Source: JAMLIN01 sp041676645 (GTDB taxonomy: Bacteria; Pseudomonadota; Gammaproteobacteria; Burkholderiales; Burkholderiaceae_E). Taken from it: a stretch of 15,273 nt of DNA. Position numbers and translations under genes: made by a program. The notes under the pieces were generated by a model that was not told the DNA's origin, ran no database searches, and was given only the letters and a program-made list of their open reading frames with translations. Each line of letters opens with the position of its first letter. Position 1 is the stretch's first letter. This document shows positions 1 to 6,475 of the stretch, piece after piece. The stretch is from assembly GCA_041676645.1 (NCBI GenBank), contig JBAYRO010000078.1, positions 1 through 15,273 of the forward strand, given 5' to 3'.

Positions 1-195
1 CTGGAAGGCTCGGAGGAGTCGGCCGGGGAGTCGGCGGCGGCGGAATCCGGATCGCCGGCGCCGGCCCCGGCGCCAACACCCGCGCCGGCGCCCAGGGCGG
101 AGGCAGGGCAGGCGGCAGGCGCGTCGCAGCCGGCTCCGGCGTCCCGGGCGACCGGCTCGGTCGGCTCCCGCCAGCCCGATCGCAGCTGCGCCCTG
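1..195 (+). other. Ala/Pro/Glu-rich interdomain linker of the E3 protein
   Basis: This in-frame stretch encodes about 62-65 residues dominated by Ala, Pro, Gly, Ser and Glu (for example PAPAPAPTPAPAP), ending just before the FAD-binding strand. It has no stop codons and no plausible start codon with a ribosome binding site. Such linkers join mobile lipoyl domains to catalytic domains in E2 and in some E3 proteins. The lipoyl domain itself lies outside the window, so its presence is inferred. Confidence 0.8.
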
Positions 196-1611
196 GTCGT
201 GATCGGTGGCGGGCCCGGTGGCTACGCGGCAGCCTTCCGGGCTGCCGATCTCGGCCTCGAGGTCGTGCTGGTCGAGCGCTATCCGACACTTGGCGGCGTC
301 TGCCTCAACGTCGGCTGCATACCTTCCAAGGCGCTGCTGCATACCGCCGCCGTCATGGACGAAGCGCGCGCGCTCGCCTCGCACGGCATCGATTTCGGCG
401 AGCCGAAGCTCGACCTCGAACGCCTGCGCGACTGGAAGTCCGGGGTGGTGGGCAAGCTGACCGGTGGTCTCGCGGCAATGGCAAAGGGCCGCAAGGTCGA
501 GGTCGTCCGCGGCTCGGCCCGGTTCGCCGATCCCCACCACCTGGAGATCGAGCTCACCGAGGGCTCGGGTCGCGCCACCACGGGCGAGACCACGCTGCTG
601 CGCTTCGAGCAGGCGATCATCGCGGCCGGTTCCCAGGCCGTGCGCCTGCCGTTCCTGCCCGAGGACCCGCGCATCGTCGATTCCAGCGGAGCGCTCGCGC
701 TCGGCGCGATCCCGAAGCGGATGCTGGTCATCGGCGGCGGCATCATCGGGCTCGAGATGGGCACGGTATACGCCACGCTCGGCGCGCAGGTCGAAGTGGT
801 CGAGATGCTCGACGGCCTGATGGCCGGAGCGGATGCCGACCTCGTGCGCGTCTGGCAGAAGCACAATGCCGAGCGCTTCGCGCGCATCATGCTCGGCACC
901 CGTACGACCGGTGCGCGGGCCACGGCCAAGGGCATCGAAGTCAGCTTCGAAGGCAGCAATGCACCCGAGCAGCCCGTGGTCTACGATCTCGTGCTCTGCG
1001 CGGTGGGGCGTCGGCCCAATGGTCGCGAGATCGGCGCGGAGGCGGCCGGCATCGCAGTGGACGAACGCGGCTTCATCCCGGTCGATGCCCGGATGCGCAC
1101 GAACGTTCCCCATGTCTTCGCGATCGGCGACATCGTCGGTGATCCGATGCTGGCCCACAAGGCGGCCCACGAAGGCCATGTGGCGGCCGAAGTCGCGGCC
1201 GGGCAGAAGACGCATTTCGATGCCCGGGTGATTCCCTCGGTTGCCTATACCGATCCCGAAGTCGCCTGGGTCGGGGTGACCGAAACCCAGGCCAGGGCCG
1301 AGTCCATCGCCATCGGCAAGGCGGTGTTTCCCTGGGCGGCCTCGGGCCGGGCGATCGCCAACGGGCGCGCCGAGGGCTTCACCAAGCTGATCTTCGACGA
1401 GGCAACGCACCGGGTCATCGGCGGGGCCATCGTCGGCACCCACGCGGGCGACATGATCGGCGAGATCGCCCTGGCGATCGAGATGGGGGCGGATGCGACC
1501 GACATCGGGAAGACCATCCATCCGCATCCCACCCTGGGCGAAACCATCGGGCTGGCGGCCGAGCTCTTCGAGGGCGTCTGCACGGAACTGCCGCCTCCGC
1601 GCAAGCGCTAG
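1..1611 (+). CDS. lpdA: Dihydrolipoamide dehydrogenase (E3), 5' end outside window, with N-terminal linker
   Basis: This is the FAD-dependent E3 subunit of 2-oxoacid dehydrogenase complexes; it reoxidises dihydrolipoyl groups and reduces NAD+. The frame is open from base 1 to a TAG at 1609-1611, giving 536 visible residues. A GTG at 199 could be mistaken for the start, but it lies inside the FAD-binding beta strand (VVIGGGPGGYAAA), so the protein must begin further left. Residues 1-62 of the visible part are an Ala/Pro/Glu-rich linker typical of proteins with swinging lipoyl domains. The redox disulfide CLNVGC has its cysteines at 301-303 and 316-318. The NAD site is VIGGGIIGLEMG (about 727-762). 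The dimer-interface catalytic pair HPTLGE has His at 1525-1527 and Glu at 1540-1542. Family knowledge: a lipoyl-E3 fusion of this kind is known for pyruvate dehydrogenase E3 in several proteobacteria. The E1 and E2 genes are presumably just to the left. Confidence is high for E3 and good for the fusion. Confidence 0.96.
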   Translation: MEGSEESAGESAAAESGSPAPAPAPTPAPAPRAEAGQAAGASQPAPASRATGSVGSRQPDRSCALVVIGGGPGGYAAAFRAADLGLEVVLVERYPTLGGVCLNVGCIPSKALLHTAAVMDEARALASHGIDFGEPKLDLERLRDWKSGVVGKLTGGLAAMAKGRKVEVVRGSARFADPHHLEIELTEGSGRATTGETTLLRFEQAIIAAGSQAVRLPFLPEDPRIVDSSGALALGAIPKRMLVIGGGIIGLEMGTVYATLGAQVEVVEMLDGLMAGADADLVRVWQKHNAERFARIMLGTRTTGARATAKGIEVSFEGSNAPEQPVVYDLVLCAVGRRPNGREIGAEAAGIAVDERGFIPVDARMRTNVPHVFAIGDIVGDPMLAHKAAHEGHVAAEVAAGQKTHFDARVIPSVAYTDPEVAWVGVTETQARAESIAIGKAVFPWAASGRAIANGRAEGFTKLIFDEATHRVIGGAIVGTHAGDMIGEIALAIEMGADATDIGKTIHPHPTLGETIGLAAELFEGVCTELPPPRKR

Positions 1612-1625
1612 AGAAAACACGGTAT

Positions 1626-1650
1626 TCCGGACGCTCGTGGCTTGTCCGGA
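1626..1650 (+). terminator. Short inverted repeat after lpdA, possible weak terminator
   Basis: TCCGGAC (1626-1632) and GTCCGGA (1644-1650) form a perfect 7-bp stem with an 11-nt loop, 15 nt after the lpdA stop codon. No run of T follows, so intrinsic termination would be weak. It sits exactly between the E3 gene and the candidate promoter of the transporter operon. Confidence 0.35.
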
Positions 1651-1681
1651 TTGACGGTTCGGCGAGTCGGGAGTTTACAAT
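1651..1681 (+). promoter_or_regulatory. Candidate sigma-70 promoter for the TRAP transporter operon
   Basis: TTGACG (1651-1656) matches 5 of 6 bases of the -35 consensus and TACAAT (1676-1681) matches 5 of 6 of the -10 consensus. The 19-nt spacer is longer than the ideal 17. A start near 1688 would give a leader of about 75 nt before the ATG at 1764. No operator could be recognised. The pair was found by eye and is not experimentally supported. Confidence 0.45.
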
Positions 1682-1749
1682 TCGCAACCCCCGAAAGCCC
1701 GGAGATCCGCCGCGCGGAGCAACCTCGGGCCGCCGGGCCCATTCGCCTC

Positions 1750-1755
1750 AAGGAG
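1750..1755 (+). promoter_or_regulatory. Strong ribosome binding site of the TRAP binding-protein gene
   Basis: AAGGAG lies 8 nt before the ATG at 1764. It fixes the start of the binding protein and is the clearest Shine-Dalgarno site on the plus strand of the window, consistent with high expression of a periplasmic binding protein. Confidence 0.85.
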
Positions 1756-1763
1756 ATCATCCG

Positions 1764-2858
1764 ATGGATCGCCGTGCCGTCCTCAAGAAAACGCTTACCG
1801 CCGGGGCTGCCGCCGGCGCCGCCACGATCGCCGCTCCGGCCATTTCGCAGGGCAAGACGGAATGGCGCATGGTCACCGCCTGGCCCAAGAATTTCCCGGG
1901 CCTGGGCGTCGGCGCCGAAAGCCTCGCGAAACGCATCACCACGATGTCGGGCGGCCGCCTGACCGTCAAGGTCTATTCCGCCGGCGAACTGGTTCCGCCG
2001 CTGCAGGCGCTCGATGCCGTCATCAACGGCACCGCCGAGATGTGCCACAGCGCCGCCTACTACTGGCACAACAAGAACCCCGGCCTGTCGTTCTTCACCG
2101 GCGTGCCCTACGGCATGACCTCGCGCGAATTCACCGCGTGGGTGCGTTTCCTCGGCGGCCAGGAGATCTGGGACGAGATCTACGACCAGTTCGGCGTCCA
2201 GGGCTTCCTGTCGGGCGATACCGGCACCCAGGCCGGTGGCTGGTTCCGCGACGAGCTCAAGGGGATCGAGGACATCAAGGGCCTGCGCTTCCGCACCCCC
2301 GGGCTCGGCGGCCAGGTCTGGCAGAAGCTCGGCGCTTCGGTGACCAATCTCGCGGCCGGCGAGATCTTCCAGGCGCTGCAGACCGGAACGCTCGATGCGG
2401 CCGAGTTCGTCGGTCCGTACAACGACCTGGCGCTGGGCTTCTACCAGATCGCCAAGAACTACTATTTCCCGAGCTTCATCGAGCCCGGCCTGGCCACCGA
2501 GCTGACCGTCAGCAAGTCGAAGTTCTCGGCCCTGCCGGCGGACCTCCAGGAGATCGTGCGCACCGCCGCCCAGGCCGAATACGACAACGTGTCCTCGGAC
2601 ATGTTCGCCAATGATCCGCGTGCGCTGCGCACGCTGGTCGACAAGCACGGGGTCAAGACCCACCAGTTCCCGGACTCGATCCTCGAGGCCGGTGGCAAGG
2701 CGGCGGCCGAGGTGATCACCGCGGTGCGCGACGGCGACAATGCCCTGGGCAAGAAGACCGCCGAGAGCTTCCTCTCGGCGCTCGAGCTGCTGCGCACACG
2801 TTCGGAGAGCACCGACAGCCCGTACATCGTCGCTCGCGAGAAGTACTTCAAGGTCTGA
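1764..2858 (+). CDS. dctP: TRAP transporter substrate-binding protein, DctP/TakP type
   Basis: This 364-residue protein is the extracytoplasmic receptor of a TRAP transporter, which delivers an organic acid to the membrane subunits encoded next. Residues 1-29 form a Tat-like signal (DRRAVLKK, then an Ala-rich stretch and the cleavage region AAPAIS). The mature part begins EWRMVTAWPK and has the conserved family arginine in GLRFRTPG (R177) and the ligand/ion-site region DAAEFVGPYND (residues 211-221). The string TWQK-like GLGGQVWQKLG and the total length match the TakP group, whose characterised members bind 2-oxo acids such as pyruvate together with Na+. From memory, TakP has Glu-Trp where this protein has E214-F215. 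The gene follows lpdA by 152 nt with its own promoter and an AAGGAG site. The family is certain; the ligand is inferred. The gene symbol is family-level only. Confidence 0.93.
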   Translation: MDRRAVLKKTLTAGAAAGAATIAAPAISQGKTEWRMVTAWPKNFPGLGVGAESLAKRITTMSGGRLTVKVYSAGELVPPLQALDAVINGTAEMCHSAAYYWHNKNPGLSFFTGVPYGMTSREFTAWVRFLGGQEIWDEIYDQFGVQGFLSGDTGTQAGGWFRDELKGIEDIKGLRFRTPGLGGQVWQKLGASVTNLAAGEIFQALQTGTLDAAEFVGPYNDLALGFYQIAKNYYFPSFIEPGLATELTVSKSKFSALPADLQEIVRTAAQAEYDNVSSDMFANDPRALRTLVDKHGVKTHQFPDSILEAGGKAAAEVITAVRDGDNALGKKTAESFLSALELLRTRSESTDSPYIVAREKYFKV

Positions 2859-2877
2859 CGCACGCGGCCTCCGCGCC

Positions 2878-2911
2878 GCCGGCCACCCATGGCGAACCGA
2901 GGGTGGCCGGC
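2878..2911 (+). repeat. 11-bp intercistronic hairpin between TRAP binding-protein and permease genes
   Basis: GCCGGCCACCC (2878-2888) pairs perfectly with GGGTGGCCGGC (2901-2911) around a 12-nt loop. It starts 20 nt after the dctP stop and ends 32 nt before the dctQ start. There is no T-run after it, so a full terminator is unlikely. Hairpins in this position are known to stabilise upstream mRNA or to cause partial termination, giving more binding protein than permease. Confidence 0.75.
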
Positions 2912-2943
2912 TTCCGATTCCTTCGCTTCCCGCCGCATCGTTC

Positions 2944-3489
2944 ATGAAATGGCTCGCCCTGTTCGTTAGCGCCATCGGCCGGCTGAACACCTTCGTCGGC
3001 CATGCCCTCGCGTGGCTGGCGCTGGCCAGCGTGATCCTGTGCTTCACCGTGGTCGTGCAGCGCTATGCGTTCGCGGTCACGCACCTGTGGCTGCAGGATC
3101 TCTACGTCTGGCTCAATGGCGCGATGTTCATGGGCGTGGCCGGCTATGCGCTGCTGGTCGATGCCCATGTGCGGGTCGACATCCTCTATCGGCCCGCGAG
3201 CGTCCGGCGCAAGGCCCTGCTCGACATGATCGGGGTGCTGCTGTTCCTGTTGCCGTTCTGCGCGGTGATCTGGATCTGGGGCAGCGAATACGTCTTCCGC
3301 TCCTGGAAGCTGGGCGAGCCTTCGGCGAATCCGGGTGGAATGCCCGGGCTGTACATCCTCAAGACCTTCATCCTGGTCTTCGTGGTTCTCGTGGCCTTGC
3401 AGGGGCTATCGATGCTGTGTCGAAGCATCCTGGTGCTCACCGGCAGGCAGGAACTGCTGCCGGCGCGTTTCCGTTACCAGCAGGAGTAG
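2944..3489 (+). CDS. dctQ: TRAP transporter small permease (DctQ)
   Basis: This protein of 181 residues is the small integral membrane subunit of the TRAP carrier. It shows four hydrophobic helices (about residues 15-40, 50-72, 92-114 and 138-158) and the family signature HVRVDI (residues 75-80) just after the second helix. The ATG at 2944 gives a normal-length protein with a conventional N-terminus (MKWLALFVSAIGRLN). The frame stays open to 2740, but that part overlaps dctP out of frame and reads as Arg/Ser-rich shadow. No clear Shine-Dalgarno site precedes 2944, so translation may depend on the preceding gene or on structure of the leader. It lies between the binding protein (85-nt gap with a hairpin) and the large permease (6-nt gap). 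The gene symbol is family-level. Confidence 0.92.
   Translation: MKWLALFVSAIGRLNTFVGHALAWLALASVILCFTVVVQRYAFAVTHLWLQDLYVWLNGAMFMGVAGYALLVDAHVRVDILYRPASVRRKALLDMIGVLLFLLPFCAVIWIWGSEYVFRSWKLGEPSANPGGMPGLYILKTFILVFVVLVALQGLSMLCRSILVLTGRQELLPARFRYQQE
3482..3486 (+). promoter_or_regulatory. Ribosome binding site of dctM, inside the end of dctQ
   Basis: AGGAG lies in the last codons of dctQ, directly before its TAG, and 9 nt before the TTG at 3496. It supports the unusual TTG start and suggests translational coupling of the two permease genes. Confidence 0.75.
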
Positions 3490-3495
3490 TTCCGC

Positions 3496-4887
3496 TTGGA
3501 TTCCGTCTTGCTCGGCGAGATCCTCGCCGTCGGCCTGTTCTTCGGCATCATCCTCACGCTCCTGATCGGCTTCCCGGTGGCGTTCTCGCTCGCCGGGACT
3601 TCGCTCGTCTTCGCCCTGGCCGGCTGGCTGCTGGGCGTCTTCGATCCGTCGAACTTCGGTGCGCTCGCCTCGCGCTACATCGGCTTCATGACCAACGAGG
3701 TGCTGGTGGCGGTGCCCTTGTTCATCTTCATGGGCACCGTGCTCGAGCGCTCGGGCATTGCCGAGGAATTGCTGACCACCATGGGCCGGCTGTTCGGGCG
3801 GGTGCGCGGCGGGCTCGCCTTCTCGGTGATCACGGTGGGCGCGCTGCTCGCCGCCTCGACCGGCGTCGTCGGTGCCACCGTGGTGACCATGGGCCTGATC
3901 AGCCTGCCGGCGATGCTGCGGGCCGGCTACGATCCCAGGCTCGCCAGCGGCGTGATCTGCGCATCCGGCACCCTCGGGCAGATCATCCCGCCCTCGACGG
4001 TCCTGATCTTCATGGGCGACATGCTGGCGGGCATCAATGCCCAGGTGCAGATGTCCAAGGGCAATTTCGCGCCGACGCCGGTGTCGGTCGGCGACCTGTT
4101 CGCGGGCGCGATGATTCCCGGCTTGCTGCTCGTGCTGCTCTATTTCCTGCTGACCGCCTGGAAGGCGATCTTCGACCCGAAGAGCTGTCCGGCCATGGTG
4201 GTGACCGACGAGGAAAGGGCCCGGCTGGGGCGCGATATCGTGACCGCTCTGGTTCCGCCGCTGCTGCTCATCGTGGCGGTGCTCGGCTCGATCCTCGGCG
4301 GCATCGCGACGCCGACCGAATCGGCATCGGTGGGCGCGATCGGCGCGCTCCTGCTCACCTTCATCAAGGGACGCTTCCGATGGAGCATGCTGCGCAATGC
4401 GGGGATCGCCACCGCGACGGTCACCTCGATGGTGTTCGTGATCCTGCTCGGCGCATCGGTGTTCTCGATCGTGTTCCGGATGATGGGCGGTGACGATCTC
4501 GTCCACGGCATGCTCAGCGACCTGCCCGGCGGCGCAACCGGTGCGCTGATCGTGGTCCTGTTCGTGATGTTCCTGCTCGGCTTCATCCTCGACACCTTCG
4601 AGATCATCTTCATCGTGATCCCGATCACCGCGCCGGTGCTGCTCGCGCTCGGGCTCGATCCGGTGTTCCTCGGGGTGATCGTCGGGGTCAATCTCCAGAC
4701 CAGCTTCCTGACCCCGCCCTTCGGTTTCTCGCTCTTCTACCTGCGCGGCGTGGCGCCCGCGAGCGTCTCGACGGGAATGATCTACCGGGGGGTGCTCCCC
4801 TTCGTGGCCCTGCAGGTGGTGGCGATGGCGATCATCATCAGTTTCCCGGCGCTGGCGACCTGGTTGCCGAAGTTCATCTACCAGTAG
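3496..4887 (+). CDS. dctM: TRAP transporter large permease (DctM)
   Basis: This 463-residue, very hydrophobic protein is the large membrane subunit of the TRAP carrier and holds the ion-coupled transport path. It has about a dozen hydrophobic segments. Family motifs include GFPVAFSLAG near the N-terminus, VAVPLFIFMGTVLERSG, GTLGQIIPPSTVLIFMGD, GGIATPTESASVGAIGALLL and, near the C-terminus, FLTPPFGFSLFYLRGVAP. The start is TTG at 3496; it is backed by an AGGAG 9 nt upstream and no better in-frame ATG precedes the first helix. The charged loop around residues 220-250 separates the two halves. It closes the transporter operon and ends 14 nt inside the oppositely oriented argH. No terminator is visible after it. 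The family is certain; the substrate follows the binding protein and is inferred to be a 2-oxo acid. Confidence 0.95.
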   Translation: MDSVLLGEILAVGLFFGIILTLLIGFPVAFSLAGTSLVFALAGWLLGVFDPSNFGALASRYIGFMTNEVLVAVPLFIFMGTVLERSGIAEELLTTMGRLFGRVRGGLAFSVITVGALLAASTGVVGATVVTMGLISLPAMLRAGYDPRLASGVICASGTLGQIIPPSTVLIFMGDMLAGINAQVQMSKGNFAPTPVSVGDLFAGAMIPGLLLVLLYFLLTAWKAIFDPKSCPAMVVTDEERARLGRDIVTALVPPLLLIVAVLGSILGGIATPTESASVGAIGALLLTFIKGRFRWSMLRNAGIATATVTSMVFVILLGASVFSIVFRMMGGDDLVHGMLSDLPGGATGALIVVLFVMFLLGFILDTFEIIFIVIPITAPVLLALGLDPVFLGVIVGVNLQTSFLTPPFGFSLFYLRGVAPASVSTGMIYRGVLPFVALQVVAMAIIISFPALATWLPKFIYQ

Positions 4888-6283
4888 GCTGCCGGAGCCG
4901 TTGCTGGGCCGCCTGCGCCGCGGCCAGCACCCGGGCCGGCGCGGTGCCGCCGACATGGTCGCGGGCGGCGACCGAGCCTTCCAGCGTCAGGGCCTCGAGC
5001 GCATCCTCGCCGATCGCCGGGCTGAACCTGCGCAGGGTCTCGATGCCGAGGTCGGCAAGCTCGACCCCGCGTCCGGCCGCCTCGCGCACGGCCAGGGCCA
5101 CCGCTTCATGGGCATCGCGAAACGCGACGCCGCGCTTGACGAGGTAGTCGGCGAGGTCGGTCGCGGTCGAGAAGCCTTCGGCCGCCGCCTCGCGCATCCG
5201 CTCGGGGCGGACCTGGATGCCGCCGATCATGTCGGCGAAGATCCGCAAGGTGTCCTCGAGGGTGTCGGCGGCATCGAAGACGGGCTCCTTGTCTTCCTGG
5301 TTGTCCTTGTTGTAGGCGAGCGGCTGGCCCTTCATGAGGGTGAGCAGCGACATGAGGTCGCCATAGACCCGGCCGGTCTTGCCGCGGGCCAGTTCCGGCA
5401 CGTCCGGGTTCTTCTTCTGGGGCATGATCGACGAGCCGGTGCAGAAGCGATCGGCCAGCTCGATGAAGCCGACGCGCGGCGACATCCAGATCACCAGCTC
5501 CTCGGACAGGCGCGAGACATGCATCATCGCGATGCTGGCGGCGGCGACGAACTCGATCGCGAAATCCCGGTCCGAGACGGCATCGAGCGAATTCCGGCAA
5601 ATGGCCTCGAACCCGAGCTGGCGGGCCACCTGTTCGCGGTCGATCGGGAAGGTGGTGCCCGCCAGGGCGGCGGCACCGAGCGGCAGGCGGTTGACGCGGC
5701 GCCGGGCGTCGACCAGGCGCTCCTCGTCGCGGGCGAACATCTCGACGTAGGCCATCAGGTGGTGGCCGAACGTGACCGGCTGGGCCACCTGCAGGTGGGT
5801 GAAGCCGGGCATGAGGGTCGCGGCCTCGCGTTCGGCGAGCTCGGCCAGGGCCAGCTGCAGGGCGCGCAGGCCCTCGATCGAGCGGTCGATCGCGGCGCGC
5901 AGCCACAGGCGGATGTCGGTCGCCACCTGGTCGTTGCGCGAGCGGCCGGTATGCAGGCGCTTGCCGGCGTCACCGGCGAGCTCGGTCAGCCGGTGCTCGA
6001 TGTTGAGGTGGACATCCTCGAGGTCGAGGGACCACTTGAACTCGCCACCCTCGATCTCCTGCCTGATTCGGGCCATGCCTGATTCGATCGCGGCGAGATC
6101 CTCGGCCGAGAGCACACCGCGATCGGCCAGCATCCGGGCATGGGCAAGCGAACCCTCGATGTCCTGCATCGCGAGCCGCTGGTCGAAATCGACGGAGGCG
6201 GTGTAGCGTTTGACCAACTCGGATACCGGTTCGGAGAATCGGCCCGACCAGGCTGCGGATTTCTTGGCGAGTTGATCTGTCAT
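4874..6283 (-). CDS. argH: Argininosuccinate lyase
   Basis: This cytoplasmic enzyme of 469 residues splits argininosuccinate into arginine and fumarate, the last step of arginine synthesis. It has all three blocks of the fumarase/aspartase superfamily: HTGRSRNDQVATD (111-123), the THLQVAQP region with the catalytic-type His163, and the signature GSSIMPQKKNP (283-293), whose serines 284-285 include the catalytic residue. The start was placed at the ATG whose first base is 6283 (MTDQLAKKSAAWSGRF), because the WSGRF motif normally sits about ten residues in. An upstream in-frame ATG at 6316 would add eleven residues unlike the family. The ribosome site is weak (AGAGA just before the ATG). It diverges from algZ across 192 nt, the order known from Pseudomonas, and converges with dctM with a 14-nt overlap. 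Confidence 0.97.
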   Translation of the reverse strand: MTDQLAKKSAAWSGRFSEPVSELVKRYTASVDFDQRLAMQDIEGSLAHARMLADRGVLSAEDLAAIESGMARIRQEIEGGEFKWSLDLEDVHLNIEHRLTELAGDAGKRLHTGRSRNDQVATDIRLWLRAAIDRSIEGLRALQLALAELAEREAATLMPGFTHLQVAQPVTFGHHLMAYVEMFARDEERLVDARRRVNRLPLGAAALAGTTFPIDREQVARQLGFEAICRNSLDAVSDRDFAIEFVAAASIAMMHVSRLSEELVIWMSPRVGFIELADRFCTGSSIMPQKKNPDVPELARGKTGRVYGDLMSLLTLMKGQPLAYNKDNQEDKEPVFDAADTLEDTLRIFADMIGGIQVRPERMREAAAEGFSTATDLADYLVKRGVAFRDAHEAVALAVREAAGRGVELADLGIETLRRFSPAIGEDALEALTLEGSVAARDHVGGTAPARVLAAAQAAQQRLRQPTGR

Positions 6284-6475
6284 AATCTCTGGCGCAGGGG
6301 AGTAGAAAATAAGCACGGTCGCCAGGGTCTTCGCCCGGCCCGATCTGCAGGGCGGATGCGGGCCGCGTCGAAACGGCGGGCGTCAATGCGATTCACCGGA
6401 ATAATGCACTTCGTGCGTGCCCGACGGATTATATCGATCGCCGGACGATAAACCGCGCGGGCGCCTGAAGCGAAA
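6284..6475. promoter_or_regulatory. Divergent regulatory region between argH and the algZ operon
   Basis: These 192 nt hold no convincing gene. Reading leftward, a perfect TATAAT occurs at 6433-6428 without a good -35 element, and could serve argH with a leader near 140 nt. The same AT-rich patch (ATTATAT, about 6428-6434) could form part of a rightward -10 element for algZ. GCAC-TTC-GTGC (6406-6416) and ATTC-ACCG-GAAT (6391-6402) are small inverted repeats and possible protein sites. None matches the arginine-repressor box. The promoter assignment is weak; only the location, between divergent starts, is strong. Confidence 0.45.

Noticed and set aside
1608..3047. A 479-codon minus-strand open frame opposite the TRAP binding-protein gene
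   Set aside because: The plus strand carries an unmistakable DctP protein with signal peptide and strong ribosome site; the antisense frame shows no family features.
3012..4493. A 493-codon plus-strand open frame crossing dctQ and dctM
   Set aside because: It is Arg/Gly/Ala-rich out-of-frame shadow across two genes with clear membrane-protein motifs.
3406..4956. A 516-codon minus-strand open frame rich in His, Glu, Asp, Gln and Arg opposite dctM
   Set aside because: This composition is the usual antisense product of a hydrophobic GC-rich membrane gene. No motif or ribosome site supports it.
4901..6082. A 393-codon plus-strand open frame opposite argH
   Set aside because: argH is intact with all signature blocks; the antisense frame has no recognisable domain.
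6391..6408. Possible arginine-repressor box upstream of argH
   Set aside because: The half-sites ATTC...GAAT are in the opposite orientation to the known TGAAT...ATTCA layout and the spacing does not fit.
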